This document shows positions 12,000 to 24,126 of a stretch of DNA of 64,000 bases, piece after piece. Positions within the stretch are counted from its first letter, which is position 1. Every line of letters begins with the position of its first letter. The stretch is taken from assembly GCF_038396675.1 (NCBI RefSeq), contig NC_088922.1, positions 20,730,001-20,794,000 on the forward strand. Direction: 5' to 3'. A program made the position numbers and the translations under genes. Below the pieces are notes generated by a model that was not told the origin of the DNA, searched no databases, and was given only the letters and a program-made list of their open reading frames with translations. Source of the stretch: Hydra vulgaris (lineage: Eukaryota; Cnidaria; Hydrozoa; Anthoathecata; Hydridae).

Positions 12000-12710
12000 G
12001 ACAAAATAAATCTAAGCTAATTTTAAAAACATTTAGAATGTTTTTAAAAACATTAAGAATGTTTTTAAAAACATTAAGAATGTTTTTAAAAACATTAGGA
12101 ATGTTTTTAAAAACATTAAGAATGTTTTTAAAAACATTAAGAATGTTTTTAAAAACATTAAGAATGTTTTTAAAAACATTTAGAATGTTTTTAAAAACAT
12201 TTAGAATGTTTTTAAAAACATTTCGAATGTTTTTAAAAACATTTAGAATGTTTTTAAAAACATTTAGAATGTTTTTAAAAACATTCTAAATGTTTTTAAA
12301 AATATTCAAAATGTTTTTATTGGTATGTTTTTAATAAAAGCATTCTGATTGTTTTCAAATTTATTTTTTAACTGTCAAACATGCGTGGAGTGTTTTAAAA
12401 GTGTCTAACATGTACTAAGCTGACTAGTTAGCTAAATACGTTTTTTGTTTTTAAGAATATCTTAGAATGGAAATTTTGGAGTTACTGTCTATTTTATAAG
12501 TAGGGCAGTGTTGCTATATTGACTATTTTATAGTCTGCTGCTACAAAGAAGTGCAGCTATATTGACCATCTTAAAGCCTGCTGCTACAAAGGAGTGTTGC
12601 TGCATCGATTATCTTATAGCCTGCTGCTACAAGAAAGAGCTACTACATCGATTGAGGGTTTGTTTTCCAAGAAAGTCTATCAAATAATTATGAATAAAAA
12701 ATTCTATATA
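12000..12710 (-). repeat. Dispersed 42-bp-unit repeat, diverged inverted copy 3
   Basis: On the minus strand, from 12700 downward, it reads ATTTGATAGACT, CAAACCCTCAATCGATG, then three or four diverged units of the ATCGATGCAGCAACACTCC...AGCAGGCTATAAGAT kind (12510-12650). Below these comes a greatly expanded AAAACATTnAGAATG array. The order and content match copies 1 and 2, with much more divergence. Confidence 0.75.
12019..12320. repeat. 20-bp self-complementary tandem array, about 13-14 units
   Basis: The unit AGAATGTTTTTAAAAACATT repeats with almost no variation (TTAAG/TTTAG/TTAGG variants). The core AATGTTTTTAAAAACATT is a perfect palindrome, so the array can fold in many registers. The open frame across it (MFLKTLR repeats) is an artefact of the repeat. 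Two or three units of the same kind occur in copies 1 and 2 (about 9000-9050, 42855-42905). Confidence 0.95.
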
Positions 12711-12779
12711 TATATATATATATGTAGATCACACGGGTAAAACCACAGATGTCACATTTTTCTTATTTTGAGAAAAATG

Positions 12780-13880
12780 AAATTTAGTGTTTAGTGACAT
12801 TAGATATCTGATTATTGATAATATATTTAATTAAAAGTATATTTTTTGACATTTTAGTCCTAATACAATATATAAATGCAGTTTTTGTGCTAAATACAAG
12901 GATTATTTATTTACTGTGTTCTTTTGAAAACAAGACACTCATTTTGGCCATTTGTGATTTTTCCATTGTAAATTCATCAACTCATAAACCACATTAGCAT
13001 GTAACCTTTTAGAGTTTTTTTTTTTTTAAAGTAGATGGTAACACATTGTAATATACAACCACAATGTACTATGTGTGTGATGGGATAATGAAGCCATCCC
13101 CCCCTCCTCCCTCTTTTCAAACAAATAATTATATGAATGTTTTTTTTTAGTATTATATAAAATACCATTGCAACCTTATCTCTTCCCCAACCTCATCTAT
13201 TTACCATAGATGATTCCATGATGTCTGTGTTCCATCACTCTATATCAAGTTTGTATAAACCATACAAAACTAATTGTGAACACTTCGACCTTTGATCTAA
13301 ACATATGGGTTGTAACACAAATAAAATTAAATATTTTTAATTTTCCATATAATTAAATTTTAACTAGCCTTTAATATTTCAATTTCTCTAAGTGAACATA
13401 AATGAACAAATTACCAAGAAGTTTGGCTTTGAAACTCTGCAAATTTCAAAAATTTTTCATGTGTCATGTTTATATATAATATTGAAATGTTACAGTTTTT
13501 TGTGAGATTGTCTAGTGTTTCTGAAAGAAACTTTTGATTTGCAATGGCCATGTTTCTGTCACATTCGATAGGTGTCATGCCTATACAGAATGTAACAGAG
13601 TTCTAATTAGTAGTGAAATAGTAATGGTGTCAAGTTTTTCAGTTTTATGAACTAGATAATAAAATCAATCTAGAACATATAAATTGCAAATCAGTTTGAT
13701 ATCTTTTACATTTAATTTAAAATCATGCTGTGTAGAATCATCATCAGACCATCTGTTCCCAACAGTCAAAATCAGTTTATCGAATCGATTTTTTACTTTG
13801 TAAGGATACAAAAGGTACACTTTATGAATAAAAACAAAAGATAAAATAGTTCAAGCGAAAATTTTTGTCACTATAAAAAA
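12780..13880. other. AT-rich stretch without recognisable gene
   Basis: Interior of the inverted-repeat region. There is a pyrimidine-rich CCCCCCTCCTCCCTC run near 13100. No gene was recognised on either strand. Confidence 0.5.
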
Positions 13881-13888
13881 AAAAATTT

Positions 13889-13951
13889 ATTATTTATATA
13901 TATATATATAATATATATATATATATATAAATAATATTTATATATATTATT

Positions 13952-13982
<31 letters not shown>

Positions 13983-14007
13983 TATATATATATAAATATT
14001 TATTATT

Positions 14008-14042
<35 letters not shown>

Positions 14043-14120
14043 ATATATTTTTATATATATATGTATATAAATATATATATATTTATATATATTTATATAC
14101 ATATATATATAATATATTTA
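13889..14120. repeat. TA-rich block with ATAATATTTAT interruptions
   Basis: Repeated TATATATAAATAATATTTATATATATT units rather than pure TA. It ends at the LINE fragment. Confidence 0.9.
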
Positions 14121-14125
14121 CAATT

Positions 14126-14161
14126 CTAGGTTTACAATGCAAAAACGCATTGTAAACCTAG
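14126..14161. repeat. Perfect 15-bp hairpin at LINE 5' junction
   Basis: CTAGGTTTACAATGC and GCATTGTAAACCTAG are separated by AAAAAC. The right arm is LINE coding sequence (Q-K-R-I-V-N-L-V-G), so the left arm is an inverted copy of the first LINE bases at the truncation point. Confidence 0.9.
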
Positions 14162-14575
14162 TTGGACTCTTGCAGCCAACCTCTAACCATTATCACATCG
14201 TTGTAGTTTTGCTTCTCTTTCTCTTTTCTACAAATACTATAATGGGCACTGCTCTAAAGAGCTAGCGTCTCTTGTGCCATCTACTAAAATTCATTCTCGT
14301 GTTACTCGTAATTCAATTAAGTCTCATCCTTTTTCTGTGACTGTTCCTAAGTGCTCCAAAAACGCTTATTCTTCTAGCTTTTTTCCTCGAACATCAGTAC
14401 TTTGGAATTCGCTTCCTTTATCTTGCTTTCCTAATTCATATAATTTGCAATCCTTTAAGTCGTCCGTCAATCGTTATCTTGCTCTACAATCTTCATCTTT
14501 TCTCTTTCAGTTACTTCCAACTTTAATTAGTGGCTGCTTGCAGCCTTGTTGGAAGCGAAGATGTTTAAAAATATA
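14140..14575 (+). pseudogene. 5'-truncated APE-type LINE, RT C-terminus
   Basis: Encodes only the last part of ORF2: IVNLVG, a frameshift, FYKYY-type text, then HSRVTRNSIKSHPFSVTVPKC and FFPRTSVLWNSLPLSCFP...NLQSFKSSVNRYLAL, the standard tail of Jockey-like LINE ORF2. It is the same family as 25885-28890 on the opposite strand (shared SHPFSVTV...YNLQSFKSS...RYLALQSSSF). It is followed by a short A/TA tail. Dead on arrival through 5' truncation. Confidence 0.85.
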
Positions 14576-15005
14576 TATATATATATATTAGGGGTAGTCA
14601 TTTTGAGGGAATTTTTGAAAACGAAGTACATACCCAGCTAAAGTTGGAGCAAATATGCTAAAACTTAGTCAAAAATTTTTTTAGGTCAATTGGGTGACTT
14701 TTAAATGCCCCTCAAGACTAAAGTTGATTAGAAATTGTACTTCAATAAAGGAAAAATAGGGTGTGTTTAGGGTGTTTGAGGGGGACTTAAATGAAAAAAT
14801 TATCTCCATTTTTTTTTTTTTCTTTGTTATTTTTATCTATATTTTCATTTTAAAAGGGTATGTCATCATGTTTTTTTCATATTCTTGGTTAAAACAATAT
14901 ATACGAAATGAAAAAATGAAAATATTATGTTATAAATATCATAAAAATAATTAAAACTTGAAATTTTTAAAATGTTGACATCTGTGGGTTTACCCGTGTG
15001 GTCTT

Positions 15006-15253
<248 letters not shown>

Positions 15254-15435
15254 TTTTAAATTTATATATATAAACAAGTTACGATTTTAAAAAAGATATA
15301 TATATAAAGTATGATTTTAAAAAGGAGATATATATATATATCCACATACATATAAATTTTAAACCTTTCCATCTGGGTTAGGGTTACTTATTTATATATA
15401 TTTATATAAATTTGAAATCTAAGTATTTTTTATAG

Positions 15436-15969
15436 ACATTTTTGTGAGGAACTTAGTGTTGTCTTATCAATAGAGTATCATCATGTACCTAATTTTAAAG
15501 GATTATTATTAAAACCATTGGCTATGTTGTTTGATCTGGCTCCAAGATGTTCACTTAGTAATTATTTAGATAGATATAGGCAAAGGAAATTGAATTACCA
15601 GTGTATGCAGTTAAAGAAACCCTTTATCAGGTTTTTATATAACATAAATTTTATTGTTTTGATCTCTAGTTATTTTATTATTATGTCAAGCAACTTTGGG
15701 TTTGTTTTTTAGTTTAATGTTTCATAATTCTTGTGTTTAAGATCAGTGGTGCTTTGAATTATCTTCAGTCTCAAAGTATCTTAAGCTGTGATTTAAAAAG
15801 TGATAATGTATTAGTTCATGAATTTCCTGAACCAGATTGCAGTCTGTATTCAAAAGTTCGATTACTATTAGCAGGTTATGGAAGTAGTAAAAAAATGTTG
15901 AACAAAAATACAGAATTATATAGGAATTCAATTTTCAGGGTACATGATGCTGATGAAAATATAAAAGTA
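15436..15969 (+). pseudogene. ROCO/LRRK-type protein kinase domain fragment, two exons
   Basis: Exon a (15436-15630) encodes HFCEELSVVLSIEYHHVPN...LAMLFDLAPRCSLSNYLDRYRQ, the alphaC-to-hinge part of a ROCO kinase (family: hinge LxLELAPLGSLxxYL). Exon b (15742-15969) encodes ISGALNYLQSQSILSCDLKSDNVLVHEFPE...VRLLLAGYGSSK. The HRD motif reads S-C-D and the DYG/DFG position reads G-Y-G, so the metal-binding aspartate is lost. As I read them, the two exons join out of phase. It ends in a TA tract. Real LRRK genes add LRR, ROC and COR domains, none of which are visible here. A retained host-gene fragment or pseudogene is likelier than a working pseudokinase. Confidence 0.7.
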
Positions 15970-16006
15970 ACTTTGTTTTTAACTTTTAAATCTATTGATT
16001 GTTGTG

Positions 16007-16111
<105 letters not shown>

Positions 16112-16211
16112 AACAACTTTAAAAAGTATTCTACACAATAGAGTGCTCAATGTTCTTAAAAGAACAGAGCAATTATATTAGTAGTAGAAAATCACTTAAC
16201 AAAAAATTTTT

Positions 16212-16255
16212 CCAATTAACACTGTGTTTCACCAACAAAGATTCATCAGAAATGG
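16212..16255 (-). ncRNA. Hammerhead ribozyme motif, Penelope left arm
   Basis: Minus strand order: CCATTT (stem I), CTGATGA core, ATC/GGT-closed stem II, GAAAC core, minimal stem III (ACAC, one-base loop, GUGU), U17 cleavage position, AATTGG (stem I, one mismatch). This is the layout known for hammerheads in Penelope-like elements, whose stem III is very short. The core is intact. Confidence 0.75.
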
Positions 16256-16499
16256 ATGATCAAATTAATAAAACTTCAATTTATACCAAAATTAAATTAC
16301 AGGAAGTTGCAAATGTCTTAACTACTGTAAATTTTCACACATTTGTGGAATTTGCTGACACTATTATAAAAAGAATTCTTTAGAAATGATTACTTATGCT
16401 ATTTTTTTTAAATGTTTTTTTAAAAAGGGTAGTTAATGTAAATATTATTTGAACTCATTTATTTTTATAGTTTTTTAGGAGAAACTTATTTTCGTGCCT

Positions 16500-16863
16500 A
16501 CATTTAGAAATTAATTCCGATCTTTTGTTTAATAAGCATTCTTGATTTGCATGTGTAATTATTTCAAATTTTTCTTGTAGGCAAAAGTATGCATTTTTTG
16601 GAAATATTGTTATATGCAGGCGCTGTTTTAAGGATAGACCAATTCAGTATAAAATCATCAATATTTTTTTCTTTTAATTCCCATATATATTTTGACAGCA
16701 TGGTGTCTTTTGAATACTTTTTATTCTTGAAAGATTGCTTATGATTGGCAAAACGTTTTTTCCATTCACCCTCTGTTATGCCAATATATTGTTTATCAGG
16801 TACATTCTTAGAGGAAACAACACATTTATATACCACATTTTTTGATAAACAATGTGGCATAAC
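16500..16863 (-). pseudogene. Penelope-like GIY-YIG endonuclease C-terminus, left arm
   Basis: From 16860 downward: MPHCLSKNVVYKCVVSS then KQYIGITEGEWKKRF, NHKQSF, ELSK-like LSKYIWELKEKN, and WSILKTAPAYN...KKCILL. Family members show Y-K-A-x-V...x-Y-I-G-x-T-E-G-x-F-K-x-R-x-x-N-H followed by L-S-K-x-I-W-x-L-K. The GIY-YIG endonuclease nicks target DNA for retrotransposition. The end diverges from the right arm (a frameshift gives LPTRKI instead of CLQEKFE). The reverse transcriptase is absent. Confidence 0.85.
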
Positions 16864-17184
16864 AATTTTGGCATAACAGAGGGTGAATGGAAAAAACGTT
16901 TTGCCAATCATAAGCAATCTTTCAAGAAAAAAAAGTATTCAAAAGACACCATGCTGTCAAAATATATATGGGAATTAAAAGAAAAAAATATTGATGATTT
17001 TATACTGAATTGGTCTATCCTTAAAACAGCGCCTGCATATAACAATATTTCCAAAAAATGCATACTTTGCCTACAAGAAAAATTTGAAATAATTACACAT
17101 GCAAATCAAGAATGCTTATTAAACAAAAGATCGGAATTAATTTCTAAATGTAGGCACGAAAATAAGTTTCTCCTAAAAAACTAA
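16864..17184 (+). pseudogene. Penelope-like GIY-YIG endonuclease C-terminus, right arm
   Basis: Starts abruptly at GITEGEWKKRFANHKQSF and reads through to CLQEKFEIITHANQ...LLNKRSELISKCRHENKFLL and a stop at 17184. That is the complete C-terminal end typical of the family (x-K-S-E-x-x-S-K-C-R-H-x-N-K-F-x-L). It lacks the YIG tyrosine side and everything upstream. Confidence 0.85.
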
Positions 17185-17395
17185 AAAAATAAATGAGTTC
17201 AAATAATATTTACATTAACTACCCTTTTTAAAAAAACATTTAAAAAAAATAGCATAAGTAATCATTTCTAAAGAATTCTTTTTATAATAGTGTCAGCAAA
17301 TTCCACAAATGTGTGAAAATTTACAGTAGTTAAGACATTTGCAACTTCCTGTAATTTAATTTTGGTATAAATTGAAGTTTTATTAATTTGATCAT

Positions 17396-17439
17396 CCATT
17401 TCTCATGAATCTTTGTTGATGAAACACAGTGTTAAATGG
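17396..17439 (+). ncRNA. Hammerhead ribozyme motif, Penelope right arm, core mutated
   Basis: Same fold as the left arm with a perfect six-base stem I (CCATTT/AAATGG). The invariant core reads CTCATGA instead of CTGATGA, which should abolish cleavage. Confidence 0.7.
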
Positions 17440-17469
17440 AAAAAGTTTTTGTTAAGTGATTTTCTACTA

Positions 17470-18145
<676 letters not shown>

Positions 18146-18159
18146 ATATGTATTTATGC

Positions 18160-18561
18160 ATATATATGACTGGTTTCGATTTTATCTTTCAGATCAAAAA
18201 CAACCCAACAACCCAACCAACTCTGTTCACTTCTCATCTGTTCATCTGTTTGCTAATGATGAAAATCTCTTGCACATCAACAAATCGTATCATTCTTTAT
18301 CTAAAAATATAAATTCAGACCTAAAAGGTATAGTTCACTAGTTAAATGTTAAACTAATATGTCTTAACACTGAAAAACCAGAATTATTTTTTTTTTCATC
18401 TCTGAGAAAAAAATATTTCTTTGAAAGTACTGACATCATAATCAAGATTAGTAATAAACGGTTATATACTTCGCGAGTTATGAAATATCTTGGTGTGTTA
18501 ACTGACTGCAATCTTTCATGGAATTTTCACATTGATTAACTAAGCAAGAATCTTGAGCCAA
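18160..18561 (+). pseudogene. LINE reverse transcriptase fragment, part 1 (interrupted)
   Basis: DWFRFYLSDQKQ, then VHLFANDENLLH (the catalytic FADD box decayed to FAND), then VMKYLGVLTDCNLSWNFHID with stops. The reading continues after the 4.1-kb insertion at 22685, so this and the next LINE piece are one element split by it. Confidence 0.8.
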
Positions 18562-18800
18562 CCCAGTAGGCATAGCGACGTGACAAAAACGTGAATTTCA
18601 CGTTATTTTGGCACGTGACAATTAGGTGACTTTTTGGTCCCCATGAAATGACCAATTCACGTGATTTATGGACGTGTTTTTCACGTTACTTTTGGCACGT
18701 GATATTTAGGTGACTTTTTGGTCCTCATGAAATGACCAATTCACGTGATTTATGGACGTGTTTTTCACGTTACTTTTGGCACGTGATATTTAGGTGACTT
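18562..18800 (+). repeat. ACGTG-rich tandem block at element end
   Basis: A roughly 113-bp unit (TTTTTCACGTTACTTTTGGCACGTGATATTTAGGTGACTTTTTGGTCC and so on) occurs two to three times. CACGTG/ACGTGA words recur every 15-25 bp and again at the right end (22580-22665). Confidence 0.85.
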
Positions 18801-21800
18801 TTTGGTCCCCTTAAACTGTCTAAAAGACGTGCTTTTTATGTTAATTTTGGCACGTAATATTTAAGCAATAACTATGCTTTATAATTACAATTATAAGTGT
18901 TTGGATTCGTGTAAAGAAAAAAAACTCATCGTCGAGGAAATATTTAATACGTATTAAAATACATGGTTTTATTAGTCAGTATATTAGTTCTTGACATAAA
19001 AATTTTTAATTTGTAATAAAAGCTGCACTTTTGTTAAAATATCCTCCTTATATCCAATAAGTAATAAGTACGAAGTCGTAGATCTGCAACTTACGAAGAG
19101 CACGCTTCAAACTTATATATCTATTCTCCCATAAAAGCACGCTTCAAACATAATCTAACGAATCAGTCGATATTTTCTTCTATAAGAGCACGCATCAAAC
19201 TTCATCTAATGAATCAGATTTAGCTGAGAAGAAACGAATAAAATCTTAAATAATATGATTATTTAATAATTATCTTAAATCACAAACTTTTAAAACAAAT
19301 CTTACTTTGAGAGTTGCTAACTACTTTTGGCAACAAGATTTTCTAGTGTGTTATTTGTTTTCTTTTATCTAAATCATTAAATAATTTTAAGAAAACAATA
19401 CTACATACAGTGTAAAAAAATAAAAGTCATTTGCCTTCTAATTTTATACTCTAATTGCTAAAAAAGTAAATAAGTATTTAATAAAAAAAGATGTAACAAA
19501 AAAGTCGACAGATGATTAAAAAAAAAGAAGTACATAATAAAAAACACAAGTTTAAAAAAAAATTTTTTATCTATATATATCTATATCTAATATCTATCTA
19601 TAGATTTATCTATATCTATATAAAGTTAATAACTGATAGGCGTGATTAGAAAAAGACCTGTACTCACCTTATGTGATAACATCTGTGTACTGTGATAACA
19701 TGATCATTTGTTTTCTTTGTTTTCCATCTTCTTATATTTGCATCTGTTTCTGCATTAACTTGTTCATACATTAACTCACTAGATGCAAAGGTGACAGCCC
19801 ACAAAGTTGCTTTAAATGAGTAATCTACAAAGTTTTGAACAGCATTAAATGTCATTTTAGAATGCACACAAAAGTTAAAACAATTTATATAAATGTAATA
19901 GTTATCACATAACCACAAAGCATTATAGTGGGGATTTTATATCATGATTTTCCTTATCCATGGTCAGATTTTCACCTTGAGGCGCCTTTTGCTGTGGAAA
20001 CATTCACCACGGCTAAGGAGCCTCATCTACCCCTAATTATATATAATATATTAAGTATAATACTAAAAATATGTATAATAAAGTATTGTCAAATTAGGTC
20101 ACCAATAAATACAGAGTGCTGAAAATTCAACTCAGAATCAAGTTGCATTCTCCAACAAGATATGAATTAAATCAAATTCTTACTACAGAGTGAGATCACA
20201 ATAGTAGACAAAGAGAGGGAAAAGTGAAATTTAAAGTCAAACTTTAAAAGTTAAAAGGTTATTGGGTCTTATACAATAACATAATACCATTGGGTCTTCC
20301 TAGTCAATAATATTTTATGCAGAACTTATCATTTGTCATGTAGCCTAATAAATTTAATATTAAATAAGTTATAATAACTTATTTATTATCAAATTAATTA
20401 CATTGACAAATTTGACAGTCTAAAATAATATACAATATGGTAGAAAAAAAAGTATACCTCGTAGTAGGGTTTGATCTTTTGCGTATTGCAATATGATAAT
20501 TATCTGCCATAACGTTACACAATTTTGAACTAAGCTTTATAATATATTTATTAAACCTAAATTGATAAAACTTAGTTATAAGATAATATGTTTGGATAAA
20601 ATATTATATATGTGACATTTTATTTTTGTCAAAAATGCATTGCGAAGTTATAAGATATCTTACGCCCTACTTTTTAAACTAATTATTATAAAATTACAAT
20701 GCAAAATAATTACATTATTGTAAAAGTAAAATAAAAAGTAATTACAATAATGAATATATAAACTACATATTTCATGTAATCATTATATTTAAAATATCCG
20801 GAAAAAATTTACGGAAAATATCCTGAAAAAATTCAGAATATTTCCCCCCTCATTTTTCCCTTAATTTTGCATTCAGCCAAGTTGTTTCTCAATTTTTTTA
20901 AAAATTTTCTTAATTTTTGTATGAATGATGACTAAAACAACATAAAAACAAATAGATGAATAATATATACTTGTTATATGTTGTAATATAAGTTGTATGT
21001 ATGGAACTTGTAATATAAGTTGTATGTATAGAAAACTTTTCGGATATTTGGAAAAAGATAAATTTCAGAAAAATATCTGGTATTCCGGGAATATCCCGAA
21101 TAAGATAATCCCTGAAACTAAATTATAAAAAAATAGTAAATAAAGAATATCTTTCCAAGTTTCTAATCACAGGTTTTTATTATGAATAAAAAAAGTTCCA
21201 AAATACACAATATTTTGGCAACGTAACATTCACGTTTTAATCAAGTAAAATTGTCACCTGGACAAGGTCACCTAAAATATACATGATTGAAACATGAAGA
21301 AGGAAACGGGGTAAGAGCAGGCATCAAACTTTATCTGATGAATAAGTCAATATTTTCTCCAATAATAGCTCACAACACCAAATTTAGCTCAAAAGAAACA
21401 AATAAAAACTTAAATAATAATATTAATATTAAATAATCATCTTAAATCACAAATTTTTAAGACAAATCTTACATGGTGAGTCACCAACTGTTTTGGCAAC
21501 AAGATTTCTGGTGTTGCTATTTCTTTGATCTAAATCATGAAACAATTTTTAAAAATGCAATGCTATATTTGAGAGAAACTTGCTTTACATATTGGAAGGT
21601 CGTCAACATTGAAAGATAAGTATAATGCAGTTTCAAATACAATAGCATCATAATCATCTTTTTGTGGGGAAAACATCGAACAAATCCGCGTTAATAACCT
21701 GTTTTATATTGTACATAATAACAATAAAAGTCATATAATATATATAATAATAATTTCATATAACTCGAATATATATATTAATCATATAATATTCAAATAA

Positions 21801-22099
21801 TATAAAAAAAAAGAAATAAATAAGTATTAACCCTTTTTAACAAGTAAAGCACGAGATCAAGATGTCATATATTATAAAAAGATAAAGTATTTAATAATAA
21901 TATATACATATATCAATAATAAATAACATAACACATTTATTTATTGATATTATCTTGGATAAATTCTTTAACCTTGTTGATAAAACCCAAATAAAGAAAG
22001 AAAATCTATTTTGGGTTTTTATCTAAACGACTCTTGAGTAATAATGCAGAAGTTCTAGAGACATTATTATTGCTCAAGAATCAAGAATAAGTTCTGCTA

Positions 22100-22205
22100 G
22101 AACTTATAATTTGTCCATGTAGCTTACTTAATTTGATATTAAATTCGTTATAACATAACTTATTTCGTACTAAATTAAGTAAGGAAAATGGACAAATTCG
22201 CCAGT
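22100..22205. repeat. Imperfect 30-bp inverted repeat inside composite element
   Basis: AATTTGTCCATGTAGCTTACTTAATTT pairs with the inverse at 22175-22205. A second smaller stem (CTTGAGTAATAATG / CATTATTATTGCTCAAG) lies at about 22030-22085. Confidence 0.7.
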
Positions 22206-22684
22206 CTAAAATATTATATCATAAAGTAGAAAAAAAGCATACCTTGTATTTGAGTTTAATCTTATTTGTGTGGCAAATAGGGACGGCAAATAGGGTACTA
22301 ATTTATTTAACTTAATTTGATATAATTGAGATATTAGATATTACAACTTAAATGCATCGCGTTAAAAGATATTATATAGACCAATTTTTTTTTTTTTAAT
22401 TATGATAATACTACAATAAAAATTAATTATATTATCATAGAAGTAAATAATTATAACTAATATAATGAATACAAAAACTACACTATAAAAAAATAATTAA
22501 TATAATAAAAAATATTATTTCACATTTCTTATGCCAGTTTTTTTTTAAAATAAAAAAAGTTCCGAAAGACGAGATATTTTGGCACGTAACTTTCACGTGA
22601 CTTTCACGTAAAATAGTAACCTGGACGAAGTCACCTAAAATACACGTGATTGAAACGTGAATAAAACGTTGCGTGCCTACTGGG

Positions 22685-23235
22685 AACCATATGCTTTCAA
22701 TAATTCCTCATTATGTCAATTAAGTTACATTTCAAAATATTTACTATAGCATTATTCTCATCACATCTCAGCTATTGTGGTTTAGGAAACTCATTAACAA
22801 GTTGCTATCGTCTCACCATTATTCCATTAGATTAATAAACTTTTAACTAGTTAAATCATTCCAACCAATTAAATCAATCATCAAAGTCCTTCAAAAAACT
22901 CAACATTCCACTATTTCCATCTCTAGTAAAGTATGCAAGCCTTCTTTTTGTTTTGAATCCTTAAATAAAAATTTTACATCTTTCTTTACAAACTTGTTCA
23001 CAAAAAGTAGAGTAGTACATTCCTACTCTACTAGAAATATATATAATGGTAAACCATTTTTTAAAGCACAGAAGTATGGTAAACATTCTATTGTTTATCA
23101 GTGTGACTGTTAATGGAACAGGAGCCTTGTATGCAATTTAAATGAGTCCAAAAAACTACATTCTGAAACATCTTTTCTCTATCTTAAACAAAACAAATTT
23201 AACAATTTTCTGAAAAACATTTTATTCTAGCTTTT
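22685..23235 (+). pseudogene. LINE reverse transcriptase C-terminus, part 2
   Basis: Resumes directly at MLSIIPHYVN with frame-broken text, then FTKSRVVHSYSTRN...KYGKHSIVYQCDC*WN, the usual H-x-Y-x-T-R-N ... Y-G-x-x-S-I-x-Y-x-x-x-x-W-N tail of LINE ORF2. Stops throughout. The 3' untranslated part extends to about 23390 with AAAGGGATTCCAAAGTGCTGAGACAAATTGTG, a phrase found inverted at 28905-28945. Confidence 0.75.
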
Positions 23236-24126
23236 GACATTATTATCTTTACTATTAAAATATTCTTATAATTATCTTTTTGTTATTACTACAAATATCA
23301 CTAGTACCTTTTGTTTGTTTATTTTTCGTCTTTTTTTTAAAGGGATTCCAAAGTGCTGAGACAAATTGTGTTTATTTTAAAGAGAATCATAAAAAAAAGT
23401 GTTTACGCAGAATTTTTTTAAGCAAAACAAAATAATAAATGCATACCAAGAAAAACAAACTTTGTTGTTTTACTCGAAGCTCTCTGTCTCCACAGCAGCA
23501 ATTCTCTCCAAGTCTTTTAAATATATGCCGCAATCTACAAACTTTATAATTTATTCAAGTGTGTTTAACTCCGAAGAGTTTTAGTAAATGACGTCATTGT
23601 AGAATTTTTTTTTGAATCAATATTATTTGTTATTGTTTTATTTGTTTTTTAAAATAGCGTTTTTTATCAATTGTATGACTTTCCTATAAATTTTATTAGA
23701 AGCTAAACACAAGAATGTTTTTTTATAGAGCGCGAGAACCAACTAAAATTAAGTTTTTTATATTACACTCTTAAATAAAATAAATATATAAAAAAGTCGT
23801 AGATCACCTTATTATATATAGTGAATTTTATTTCTTTTTATGTAAATAATGGGAACTTTTTTTTAGTTTATCTAAGCCATTTATAGCTATGACGTTTTTG
23901 TTCTCCAATCAAAATGACAGTTTAAAAAGTTTTGAATTTTTAGTTAATAAATAATTTTGGTAAACGACATCATTTGCTGGAAATAATAGCCAAATTCTTT
24001 GATTTATAGTTAGAAAATATTAAAGTATATCAATTCAGTGGAATTTGATAAATTTTGATGATTTGAATAAAAATATTAGGGTTATTTTGTAATTTGCATT
24101 TGGATTTTGATAACTAAACAATTAAA

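Larger units (their letters stand above)
18562..22684. mobile_element. Composite 4.1-kb element with CCCAGTAGGCA inverted ends
   Basis: CCCAGTAGGCA at 18562-18572 and TGCCTACTGGG at 22674-22684 are exact inverses. The left end has three tandem copies of a block with ACGTGATTTATGGACGTG and GGCACGTGATATTTAGGTGAC. The interior is two diverged head-to-tail copies of one unit: a right-end-like sequence already appears at 21176-21290, and 19160-19390 is repeated at 21313-21550, and 20280-20490 at 22040-22260. No transposase is readable. The best frame (19664-19918 minus) is unrecognised. It interrupts a LINE (flanks GAGCCAA and AACCATATG), so the insertion is real. The target duplication is AA or ambiguous. 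Confidence 0.8.

Noticed and set aside
11948..12289. 113-codon frame of MFLKTLR/F repeats
   Set aside because: Produced by the 20-bp palindromic array, and the same motif appears without an open frame in sister copies.
15375..15395. TTAGGG-like telomeric text (GGGTTAGGGTTAC)
   Set aside because: Less than two units, and no tandem array.
19664..19918. 84-codon minus-strand frame as a transposase of the composite element
   Set aside because: No recognisable motif and no counterpart in the second internal unit.
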